Shown piece after piece: positions 1 through 6,068 of a stretch of DNA of 8,701 nt; position 1 is the first letter of the stretch; every line of letters begins with the position of its first letter. The stretch is from Thermoprotei archaeon ex4572_64 (GTDB taxonomy: Archaea; Thermoproteota; Thermoprotei; Thermoproteales; Thermocladiaceae). The stretch lies in the NCBI GenBank assembly GCA_002254895.1, contig NJDF01000020.1, forward strand, positions 1 to 8,701, given 5' to 3'. The notes beneath the pieces were generated by a model. That model worked only from the letters and a program-made list of their open reading frames with translations. It did not search any database and was not told the DNA's origin. Both the position numbers and the translations under genes were made by a program.

Positions 1-106
1 CAGTATTACGTACTAATGCTATAATTATTTCGTGAGCATGCTTAAACGTTAATTGTGGAGAAACATACTTTATAACTTCATTAAGTAGTAGTTATAGTAG
101 TATATC
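1..106. other. Intergenic segment upstream of the MfnF-like gene
   Basis: No gene is supported here. All three plus frames hit stops within the first 35 bases. The third frame (from base 3, stop TGA at 33-35) could be the last few codons of a gene lying off the left edge, but about ten codons are too few to identify. The minus strand offers only a four-codon ATG frame. The right part carries the TATA box for the next gene. Confidence 0.5.
69..76 (+). promoter_or_regulatory. TATA box of the MfnF-like gene
   Basis: TTTATAAC lies about 34 nt upstream of the ATG at 107. In archaea transcription usually starts about 25 nt after the TATA centre, which predicts a leader of only about 8 nt. No Shine-Dalgarno-like purine run precedes the ATG. 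Confidence 0.5.
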
Positions 107-1153
107 ATGAGTTACGTTTTAGGTTTAGATATTGGTGGTGCTAATGTTAAGGCAGTAATTATTGATTCTAAAAGTAATGTACTGTTCTGTTTTAGAAAAT
201 ACTTTCCATTATGGATTGTCGGTAAGGAAGCTTTAAAGGACATACTTCACGAGATCTACAGTCATGTGAGGAGTAGTAGTTATGTAGTTTCAACATGCAT
301 GACGGCAGAACTTTGTGATGTCTATAACGTTAAGAGTGAGGGTGTAATACACGTCGCTAAGACTGTCTTAAAAGTTTTTCATGATGCTAAAGATGTATTT
401 TTCGTAAACACTAACTGTAGTCTAGGTAGTTTAGAAGATTTACTTAGAGAACCTATCAAATATGCTGCAACTAATTGGGCTGCCAATGCGTGGTTACTTA
501 AGAAATTATGTAGCAATGGTATTATGATTGATATTGGTAGTACATCTACAAGTATTGTCATTGTCATTAATGGTAAGATCGACATTAGAGGATATACAGA
601 TCCTGAAAAGCTTATACATGGAGAGCTAGTATATACTGGCATACTTAGAACTAACATTGCAACCCTTGTTGATAAAGTACCTTTTAAAGGATATTATACA
701 CGTGTATGTGCTGAAAAGTTTGCACTTACCGGTGATGTACATTTAGTGTTAGGTAATATTGCTGAGCAAGACTATACTACAGAGACAGCTAATGGTAGAG
801 GTAGAAGTTTAAGAGAAGCTTATGCTAGAATTGCAAGAGTGCCTTGTGCAGATGCTGAACTCTTGAATGAGTATGAGATTAGAGAGATTGCAAGGTATGT
901 ACAGGAAGTGCAGATATTCAAGATATTTGAAGCACTTATGCAGATAAGATCTAGAATTGCAAGTATGGGTGTAGATCCTGATAACTTTAAAGTCTACACT
1001 GTCGGTCTTGGAGAGTTTCTCGTTAAAGAAGCAGCTAGAAGAGCAGGATTTAAAGAGATTATAAGTATTGATGATGCTCTTGGTAAGAAAGTATCAAACA
1101 TCTTACCAGCATATGCCTCAGCATTGATGGCTCTAGAAGAAAGTGTAGTTTAA
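107..1153 (+). CDS. mfnF: MfnF-like ASKHA-fold protein (H4MPT-linked C1 / hydantoinase-A related family, TIGR03123 type)
   Basis: This 348-residue protein is a full-length member of the hydantoinase/oxoprolinase-related family linked to tetrahydromethanopterin C1 metabolism. In methanogens MfnF joins glutamyl-tyramine to the furan-methylamine diphosphate in methanofuran biosynthesis. Visible ASKHA elements are the first phosphate loop (LDIGGANVKA, about residues 7-16), the second (IDIGSTSTSI, 141-150) and a late adenosine-type glycine motif (TVGLGEFL, 298-305). Family signatures include TAELCDVYNVKSEGV (66-80), ATNWAANAW (121-129), HGELVYTGILRT (171-182), FALTGDVHLVLG (205-216) and RIARVPCAD (241-249). 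One oddity is that the usual STTTD of the second loop reads STSTS, so an acidic residue appears replaced by Ser149. ATG at 107 is chosen because the glycine loop follows at once and a TATA box sits upstream. It is cytosolic. The family call is firm; the exact reaction is inferred, and a true hydantoinase is unlikely because the protein is far shorter than those enzymes. Confidence 0.82.
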   Translation: MSYVLGLDIGGANVKAVIIDSKSNVLFCFRKYFPLWIVGKEALKDILHEIYSHVRSSSYVVSTCMTAELCDVYNVKSEGVIHVAKTVLKVFHDAKDVFFVNTNCSLGSLEDLLREPIKYAATNWAANAWLLKKLCSNGIMIDIGSTSTSIVIVINGKIDIRGYTDPEKLIHGELVYTGILRTNIATLVDKVPFKGYYTRVCAEKFALTGDVHLVLGNIAEQDYTTETANGRGRSLREAYARIARVPCADAELLNEYEIREIARYVQEVQIFKIFEALMQIRSRIASMGVDPDNFKVYTVGLGEFLVKEAARRAGFKEIISIDDALGKKVSNILPAYASALMALEESVV

Positions 1154-1158
1154 AAATA
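1149..1158 (+). promoter_or_regulatory. TATA-like box of the membrane kinase gene
   Basis: TTTAAAAATA overlaps the stop codon of the upstream gene and is centred about 27 nt before the kinase ATG at 1181. The kinase may therefore be transcribed separately as a leaderless mRNA, even though the 27-nt gap would also allow co-transcription. Confidence 0.4.
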
Positions 1159-1180
1159 CATACAAGATAAATCAAGTATT

Positions 1181-2791
1181 ATGCGTCTTAACATCATTAT
1201 AGTAGTACTTCTTACTCTAGTTCTGTCTCTAGTACTTGCACACATATTAGGTCTACCTCTCTGCACTGCCTTACTTTCCTTACCTTTATGTATGGGTATG
1301 CTGTTAAGTAATGACTTACTTTCAAGCTCTTGTGATGTCTATAGGTGGGTATTCTTGATATTCATATTATTATCAACATTATTATCAATATATTCAGTAA
1401 TTATCTCAAAAATTGAGGTGATCTTTACAAACATCTTAGGTGTAGTACTTCTATATACTTTAGCAAGATTGAGAAGAACTATTCAACACGTGTTAGTGAT
1501 TCTATACCTATCCATACTTGTAGCGAGTTACATTTTGAGTAAGTACTTCATGACTAGCATACTACTTTACTCTCACATAATGACTCTCTTCACCCTATCC
1601 TTAATTAGTGGATTCAATTTTAAAGCTAGTGGTATTGAGAGTAGTAGATTTTACTTGCTCATGTGTATCTACGTGACTACTCTCTTACCAATATATATGT
1701 TTACTAAGAACTCTATCTTACTACTTCTTTCAACTCTATCCATACCCTTCCTCATAGATTCATGTATGAAAGGTAGAAAGATGCTTAGATACTTATCTCT
1801 TATTAAGATAATTCTCATCTCACTAATCACACTAACAGCAAATCCACTTCTCTCTTTGTCAGAATTGTCGTTCTTAATCTCAATACTGCCAAATACGTAC
1901 TTAGGTGTTAAGATTAGATATAGGGAGGGGTATAGACCACCACATGCATGGTTACAGGCATGGCTTGGTGGTAAGTACTTTATTGAAAAGATAGTAGCTA
2001 CCGGAGGTTTTAGTTACGTTCTTAAGGGTAGAGATGAAAGTGGTAGAGTGTATGCCATTAAAGTCCTTAGAGAAAGAAGTAGGTTTGGTAAATCTCTAGC
2101 TCTTGATTTAAACGTTATCGACAATTTTAGAAAAGAAATGAGTAAGTACTTACTTGTAAATTCTTCAAGAATTGTTAAAGTCTATGAGGTACATACACCA
2201 CCTACTGATGGAAAGTCACGCATATCAATTAGAGATTACTTAGATGATCCACCATACGTCGTTATGGAGTATGTTGATGGCATTTCGTTAAGAAATTACT
2301 TAAGGCTTGAACGTCGCTTTGATTTGAGAAATTTCTGTAGAGTCTCTATTGAACTCCTAAAGGCCATTAAGGACTTACATATGTTAGGTATTGCTCATCT
2401 AGATATTAAGCCTGAAAATATCTTAATAACTAGAGATAGAGAAGTTAAACTCTGTGACTTAGGTGCTTCAAGAATTTTAACACTTGAGTCAGATACTGTG
2501 ACTCAATTCTCTATAGGTTATGCAGCACCTGAAGTTCTTAAAGGTAAGGCTAGACTTGAGTCAGATATTTACTCACTAGGTTGTGTACTTTACGAAATGC
2601 TTACAGGAATTAATCCTCAAGTATATAAATTGAAAGGTTCTACCATACCTTCAGTAACAGATACTAGAAGTGATATTTCTCAAGAACTTGATTATATCAT
2701 ACTTAGATGTTTAAGTGATGATCCAAGTCAGAGACCTAGTATTGATGAAATTCTTAAAGTCATGGAGAGACTTTGTCGAGAACAAACTTAA
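1181..2791 (+). CDS. Polytopic membrane Ser/Thr protein kinase
   Basis: A 536-residue fusion of an integral membrane half and a C-terminal Hanks-type kinase. Residues about 1-240 form some nine or ten hydrophobic segments (roughly 4-24, 25-45, 55-76, 77-95, 101-119, 120-143, 157-175, 177-193, 204-222, 223-240). Basic stretches at 96-99, 197-203 and 244-252 would place the kinase in the cytosol. The kinase runs from about 266 to 533: glycine loop ATGGFSYV (273-280), Lys294 in AIKV, probable helix-C Glu319, catalytic HLDIKPEN with Asp408 and Asn413, metal-binding DLG (426-428), AAPE (448-451), Asp462 in SDIYSLG, and Arg518 near the end. It lacks the Arg before the catalytic Asp, and two glycine-loop glycines read as Ala273 and Ser278, but the core catalytic residues are present. 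The gene converges on an FHA-domain gene and overlaps its 3' end by 32 nt, which suggests a writer-reader pair. The membrane half resembles no sensor domain I can name. Confidence 0.9.
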   Translation: MRLNIIIVVLLTLVLSLVLAHILGLPLCTALLSLPLCMGMLLSNDLLSSSCDVYRWVFLIFILLSTLLSIYSVIISKIEVIFTNILGVVLLYTLARLRRTIQHVLVILYLSILVASYILSKYFMTSILLYSHIMTLFTLSLISGFNFKASGIESSRFYLLMCIYVTTLLPIYMFTKNSILLLLSTLSIPFLIDSCMKGRKMLRYLSLIKIILISLITLTANPLLSLSELSFLISILPNTYLGVKIRYREGYRPPHAWLQAWLGGKYFIEKIVATGGFSYVLKGRDESGRVYAIKVLRERSRFGKSLALDLNVIDNFRKEMSKYLLVNSSRIVKVYEVHTPPTDGKSRISIRDYLDDPPYVVMEYVDGISLRNYLRLERRFDLRNFCRVSIELLKAIKDLHMLGIAHLDIKPENILITRDREVKLCDLGASRILTLESDTVTQFSIGYAAPEVLKGKARLESDIYSLGCVLYEMLTGINPQVYKLKGSTIPSVTDTRSDISQELDYIILRCLSDDPSQRPSIDEILKVMERLCREQT

Positions 2792-3215
2792 TGACAGTAT
2801 AGAAGCCTAGTCTAACAATGATTTCTTTACTAAATCTATACTCACTGACTTTTCTGAAAACTCCATTACTCAAGACGTACGTACCATTCTTACTGCCTAA
2901 ATCTTTAATTAAAACTTCATTGTTAGGAAGTATAGTGAGTAAGGCATGTCTTCTAGAGACTGTAGGGTCTGGAATGACTATGATATTGTCAGGTGCTCTC
3001 CCTATAGTTACCTCCTTAAAGGTGTTTAAGTCAATACTTAACTGAGAATTTTTAAGTGAGAAAGGTCCTTTACCAAGACTATTAATGTATGTCTCTAGGA
3101 AGTGTATCTTTAATATCTTAGAAGTTCTTCTAATGTGCTTATCGATGTCTTCAGTTTCATCTTCAAGTTTAACAATCTCATTTATATCTGAAGTACTTGA
3201 CTCATTAATACTCAT
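2760..3215 (-). CDS. FHA-domain phosphothreonine-binding protein
   Basis: A 151-residue cytosolic protein with a single forkhead-associated domain at about 48-148. The canonical phosphopeptide-binding residues are present: Gly72-Arg73, Ser87-Arg88-Arg89-His90 and Asn110-Gly111-Thr112. FHA domains bind phosphothreonine peptides made by Hanks-type kinases. The first 30 residues are polar and acidic with several Ser/Thr (SSTSD near 6-10, EDETEDID at 18-25), a layout reminiscent of GarA/OdhI, where a phosphorylated tail is bound by the protein's own FHA domain; this comparison is inference. The ATG at 3215 is supported by a TATA box about 29 nt upstream on the minus strand. The last ten codons and stop lie antisense to the end of the kinase gene. 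The MATE gene lies 50 nt upstream on the same strand, so read-through could add to FHA expression. Confidence 0.9.
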   Translation of the reverse strand: MSINESSTSDINEIVKLEDETEDIDKHIRRTSKILKIHFLETYINSLGKGPFSLKNSQLSIDLNTFKEVTIGRAPDNIIVIPDPTVSRRHALLTILPNNEVLIKDLGSKNGTYVLSNGVFRKVSEYRFSKEIIVRLGFYTVIKFVLDKVSP

Positions 3216-3240
3216 TGTCTCGAAATTTTCCTACTAGAAG

Positions 3241-3248
3241 TTTATAAG
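3241..3248 (-). promoter_or_regulatory. TATA box of the FHA gene
   Basis: Read on the minus strand this is CTTATAAA, centred about 29-30 nt before the ATG at 3215 and lying in the short gap after the MATE stop. The spacing predicts a leaderless or nearly leaderless FHA transcript, so the gene can be transcribed independently of MATE. Confidence 0.5.
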
Positions 3249-3265
3249 AATTGCGTTTCAGCTTT

Positions 3266-4594
3266 CTAAACTCTCTTTCTTACAATTCTACTCTCGAAAT
3301 ACTTATTAAATACTACGTAGAAGGTTAAACCTCTCAAATATACATCTATGAACATGGCAATCCATGCACCCAAAACGCTCATGATCTCTATGAGTATTAC
3401 TGTTAGAGGTATTCTATATATCCAAAAGCCAGCAACATTTAGAATCATGGATAGAGTAGGTGATCCTGCACCTCTATAAGCACCTGCAAAAGTAAAGATT
3501 AAAGCTAAACCAGGTTCACTAAGTCCTGCAAGTATTAGATACGTCATGGTTAAGTAAATAACATACTCATTACTTGTAAAAACTTTAGGAATTAATGGCG
3601 ATATAGTGACTAGTAGTACTCCTGTAATGGCCATGAACTTTACAGATAACTTAGCACACTCCATAGCCACTAATCTAGCACCAACAATATCATCACTACC
3701 AACTCTTTGACCAACAAGTACGGAGGAAGCTATGCTGAAAGCTACACATAGCATGAATATGAAACTCTCAACTGAGAGACCTATCTGATGTGCTGTTAAG
3801 GCTTCTACACCACATCTAGCAATTAATGATATGTAAATAATGTATGAGAGACTTATAAGCACTCTTTCAAGACCTGAGGGCAAGCCAAGATTGAGGATTT
3901 TCTTAGCAAGTTCTTTAAATTTATCAAAACTCCTACTAATAGGTATCTCATTTCTCAAGAGAATGTAAATATATATGAGAGACATAATGATAATAGAACT
4001 TAATGAAGCTAAAGCTGCACCCACAATTCCAAGTCTTGGAAGACCAAAAAGACCATATATAAGTACTGGATCTAGTATAATGTTGATACTTATTGAAATT
4101 AGTGCAATAATCATAGGAGTCCTAGTGTTTCCCATACCTTTTAAGGTATAACTAAATATTAATGACAATGAGAGAAAAATTAGTTCAAAAATCCTAATAG
4201 TGAGATAGTCTTTACCAATATTTGAAAGTAATTCATTACCAGTAATTATTGAGAGTAAGGGTTTAGTTAAATACTGAAGTGCAAGTACTGTAACGATAGA
4301 GAAGGATAGCGATAATACGCATGAGTAAGTTACGGTATGTGATATAATGTCAAGTCTTCTAGCACCAAAAGCTTGAGAAACTATTATTTGTGTACCTAAA
4401 CTAAAGATGAGTATGATCATAGTTAAAAACCATAATATGTTAGAGCACACACCAACAACAGCAATATATTCATAGCCGAGACCTGAAATGAAGAATAGAT
4501 CTGTAATTGATAATATGCTCTCAGCCAAGTACTCAATAATTAGTGGCCACGTTAATGTAAATACTATTCTAGAAACATACATACTATGCACCAA
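3266..4594 (-). CDS. MATE-family multidrug/toxin efflux transporter
   Basis: A 442-residue, very hydrophobic protein of the usual MATE length, with about twelve membrane helices in two homologous halves. The half-repeat signature is visible twice: LKGMGNTRTPM at about 151-161 and YRGAGSPT at about 373-380. The first helix region carries a SITDLFFISGLG stretch (29-40) like the conserved helix-1 motif of NorM/DinF relatives, and GTQIIVSQAFGARR (67-80) matches the following loop. MATE proteins export cationic drugs, toxins or metabolites in exchange for Na+ or H+; the substrate here cannot be read from sequence. The start is uncertain: TTG at 4594 and GTG at 4591 precede an ATG at 4582 (MYVSRIVF), a more conventional codon. 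It is divergent from the radical SAM gene and upstream of the FHA gene on the same strand, which may or may not reflect a shared role. Confidence 0.9.
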   Translation of the reverse strand: MVHSMYVSRIVFTLTWPLIIEYLAESILSITDLFFISGLGYEYIAVVGVCSNILWFLTMIILIFSLGTQIIVSQAFGARRLDIISHTVTYSCVLSLSFSIVTVLALQYLTKPLLSIITGNELLSNIGKDYLTIRIFELIFLSLSLIFSYTLKGMGNTRTPMIIALISISINIILDPVLIYGLFGLPRLGIVGAALASLSSIIIMSLIYIYILLRNEIPISRSFDKFKELAKKILNLGLPSGLERVLISLSYIIYISLIARCGVEALTAHQIGLSVESFIFMLCVAFSIASSVLVGQRVGSDDIVGARLVAMECAKLSVKFMAITGVLLVTISPLIPKVFTSNEYVIYLTMTYLILAGLSEPGLALIFTFAGAYRGAGSPTLSMILNVAGFWIYRIPLTVILIEIMSVLGAWIAMFIDVYLRGLTFYVVFNKYFESRIVRKRV

Positions 4595-4620
4595 GTATTG
4601 AAGACGTAGTTAACTCTATC

Positions 4621-4629
4621 AAAAATTAA
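4621..4629 (-). promoter_or_regulatory. Possible TATA-like box of the MATE gene
   Basis: The A/T-rich block 4621-4640 sits in the 69-nt gap between two divergent genes. Read on the minus strand, TTAATTTTT is centred about 31 nt before the TTG start at 4594. It is a weak match, but the spacing is the same as for the other genes here. Confidence 0.3.
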
Positions 4630-4631
4630 AA

Positions 4632-4639
4632 AAATATTA
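4632..4639 (+). promoter_or_regulatory. TATA-like box of the radical SAM gene
   Basis: AAATATTA is centred about 29 nt upstream of the GTG start at 4664. This predicts a leaderless transcript and supports the GTG as the true start. Confidence 0.4.
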
Positions 4640-4663
4640 ACTCTCAACACCACTTCACCGCTA

Positions 4664-5167
4664 GTGCAGTATAGATACGTGTTTGGACCTGTAAAATCTA
4701 GAAGACTTGGACTTTCACTAGGCATTAATAACGTTAACTATAAGGCATGTACATACTCATGCATATACTGTCAGATCGGTAAAACTACGAGACTAACCAT
4801 AGATAGAGAGAAATTCTACAATATTGATGATGTCTATCTTGAAGTTCTTGAAGTGACTAAACGTAATGTTAAGCTTGATTACATAACTTTTGTTCCAGAT
4901 GGTGAACCAACTCTAGATGTTCAACTTGGAGAACTTGCAGAGAAGCTTAGAGATTTTGAAAAGCCACTAGCCATACTTACCAACTCGTCACTGTTGTGGA
5001 AAAGTGATGTTATAGATGATCTTGAAAAATTTGATTACGTATCATTAAAGATAGATACTGTTCATGAAAATACTTGGAGAAGAATAAATAGACCACATTC
5101 TGCTTTAAAATTTGAAAATATATTAGACTCTATTGAGAGATTTTCTAAGACATTTAACAAGACTTAA
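4664..5167 (+). pseudogene. Radical SAM protein (COG0731-like), 5' part of a disrupted gene
   Basis: This frame encodes the N-terminal 167 residues of a MoaA-like radical SAM protein. It opens with the family signature FGPVKSRRLGLSLGINN (7-23), followed by the [4Fe-4S]/SAM cysteine motif CTYSCIYC (Cys29, Cys33, Cys36) and the DGEPTLD motif (about 85-91), then the ITFVP, ILTNSS and YVSLKID strands of the barrel. The family is annotated as Fe-S oxidoreductase related to wyosine synthase. It is not TYW1/Taw1 itself, whose N-terminal region differs, and its reaction is unknown to me. The start is GTG, chosen because the signature begins seven codons later and an A/T box precedes it. The frame stops at 5165-5167 after SKTFNKT, in the middle of the barrel. 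Recognisable family sequence resumes at once in another frame, but a block of roughly 25-30 expected residues is absent, so this is an internal deletion with frame change and not a single-base slip. Confidence 0.8.
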
Positions 5168-5448
5168 GTAATGTTAAGAAGGTATACCTAGCTATACCTG
5201 TAAGACCACCATGTGAAGCTTGGGTTAAACCTCCAAGTAGTGAAGTTCTTGTTAAAGCTTACAGTATCTTTTCTAAAATATTGAGTGAAGATAAAGTTGA
5301 GCTACTGAGTAGTCTTGAAGAAAGTATTGATAAGGTTGATAATCCTCTAAACTATATCTTAAGAACTATCAGTGTACATCCATACTTCAATGATGGTAGA
5401 GCCACTGCAATGTATTGGTATGATCTTTTCTACATTAAGACTTACTAG
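5158..5448 (+). pseudogene. Radical SAM protein (COG0731-like), 3' part in a different frame
   Basis: This frame is open from 5158 to the TAG at 5446-5448 and has no plausible early start codon of its own; the first in-frame TTG is at 5281. It continues the upstream radical SAM protein: LSNVKKVYLAIPVRPP, then CEAWVKPPSSEVL and a helical stretch ending NYILRTISVHP. The VRPP..WVKPP segment is characteristic of the C-terminal barrel of this family. After SVHP (about base 5382) the reading continues with residues unlike the family and stops 22 codons later. The last 60 or so bases lie antisense to the 3' end of the MBL-fold gene, so the true C-terminus seems to be missing. The segment can only be expressed if the upstream part is intact in the living genome. 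Confidence 0.72.
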
Positions 5449-6039
5449 CTTGTTAAGAATTTTCTCGATATATGATTCAGGCTCTGTCCACATGTGAAAA
5501 CCACCAACAACTAGGTAGGGCTTAATGTTGAGCTCATGAATAGCCTTTTCGACAATTCTATCAATGCCTGGATGACTACAACCTACAAGTATTATTGCCT
5601 CATTGTTTCGAAACTTAATACTTAATGCTTGTTCGTAGGGTGGTCCTGCTAACTCACCAATGATAGTGATGTTAGGTGCTATGCTTACTGTATGTTCAAT
5701 CTCTACAAGATTTAAATTTAAATCTTTAATCCAGTTCTTAACGTAATCACTTGTATGTTTTGGTACGTATATACTTGCTCTACACCTAATCTTACTTAAA
5801 GCTTCAAGACCTCTCGTATGATCTCCATGCCCGTGAGAAATGACTACATAATCAATGTTTGATAAATCAATACCTAACTTCTCAGCATTGTATTGAAGTA
5901 CTTTAGGATCTGGCCCTGTATCAAAGAGTACTTTAAAGTTATTAAACTCAACGTACATACTTAAACCCCAAGCATCTCTACATAAGCCGTGAGGGTCTGG
6001 ATTGTTATCTACGAGTATTTTTAAAGTGAGCTTTTTCAT
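5359..6039 (-). CDS. MBL-fold metallohydrolase, COG1237 / MJ0301-like, C-terminally shortened
   Basis: A 226-residue metallo-beta-lactamase-fold protein. Metal ligands are easy to see: SHGHGDH (His69, His71, Asp73, His74), His156 in GCSHPGI, His182 in GGFHMW and His210 in IHCSG. The GCSHPGI, GGFH and HCSG motifs are typical of COG1237. The methanogen member MJ0301 was assigned to 7,8-dihydropterin-6-methyl-RFA-phosphate synthesis in the tetrahydromethanopterin pathway, but many relatives are uncharacterised, so function here is tentative. The ATG at 6039 is preferred to the TTG immediately before it. The protein ends only about ten residues after HCSG, whereas relatives carry a further C-terminal segment; its final codons (EVWMYTDSS) look unlike the family. 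That end abuts the equally truncated radical SAM gene, which suggests both lost their tails at one junction near 5379-5390. The gene lies about 29 nt downstream of valS on the same strand. Confidence 0.82.
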   Translation of the reverse strand: MKKLTLKILVDNNPDPHGLCRDAWGLSMYVEFNNFKVLFDTGPDPKVLQYNAEKLGIDLSNIDYVVISHGHGDHTRGLEALSKIRCRASIYVPKHTSDYVKNWIKDLNLNLVEIEHTVSIAPNITIIGELAGPPYEQALSIKFRNNEAIILVGCSHPGIDRIVEKAIHELNIKPYLVVGGFHMWTEPESYIEKILNKLVSLNVEKIIPIHCSGSTIIEVWMYTDSS

Positions 6040-6061
6040 CAAATAGCTAGATAGGTTTAAC

Positions 6062-6068
6062 TATTTAA
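6062..6068 (-). promoter_or_regulatory. Possible TATA-like box of the MBL-fold gene
   Basis: TTAAATA on the minus strand is centred about 26 nt before the ATG at 6039, just after the valS stop codon. The match is modest. Co-transcription with valS is equally possible given the short gap. Confidence 0.28.

Noticed and set aside
84..283. Twelve-base repeat AGTAGTAGTTAT at 84-95 and 272-283
   Set aside because: It is a short trinucleotide-like run in A/T-rich DNA, found only twice and once inside a codon run, so chance is the best explanation; there is no array spacing that would suggest CRISPR.
379..657. 92-codon minus-strand frame
   Set aside because: It is antisense to conserved motifs of the MfnF-like gene and shows no family features.
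107..1153. True hydantoinase or oxoprolinase
   Set aside because: The protein has the short single-domain length and the specific motifs of the TIGR03123/MfnF family and lacks the extended domains of those enzymes.
2818..3045. 75-codon plus-strand frame
   Set aside because: It is antisense to the FHA domain core and has no features of its own.
5150..5175. Programmed ribosomal frameshifting to join the two radical SAM frames
   Set aside because: No convincing slippery heptamer is visible, and joining the frames would still leave the protein short of a whole strand-helix unit expected in the family.
4664..5448. TYW1/Taw1 wyosine synthase
   Set aside because: The N-terminal FGPVKSRRLGLSLG signature and the CxxxCxxC context fit the shorter COG0731 group of unknown function, not Taw1.
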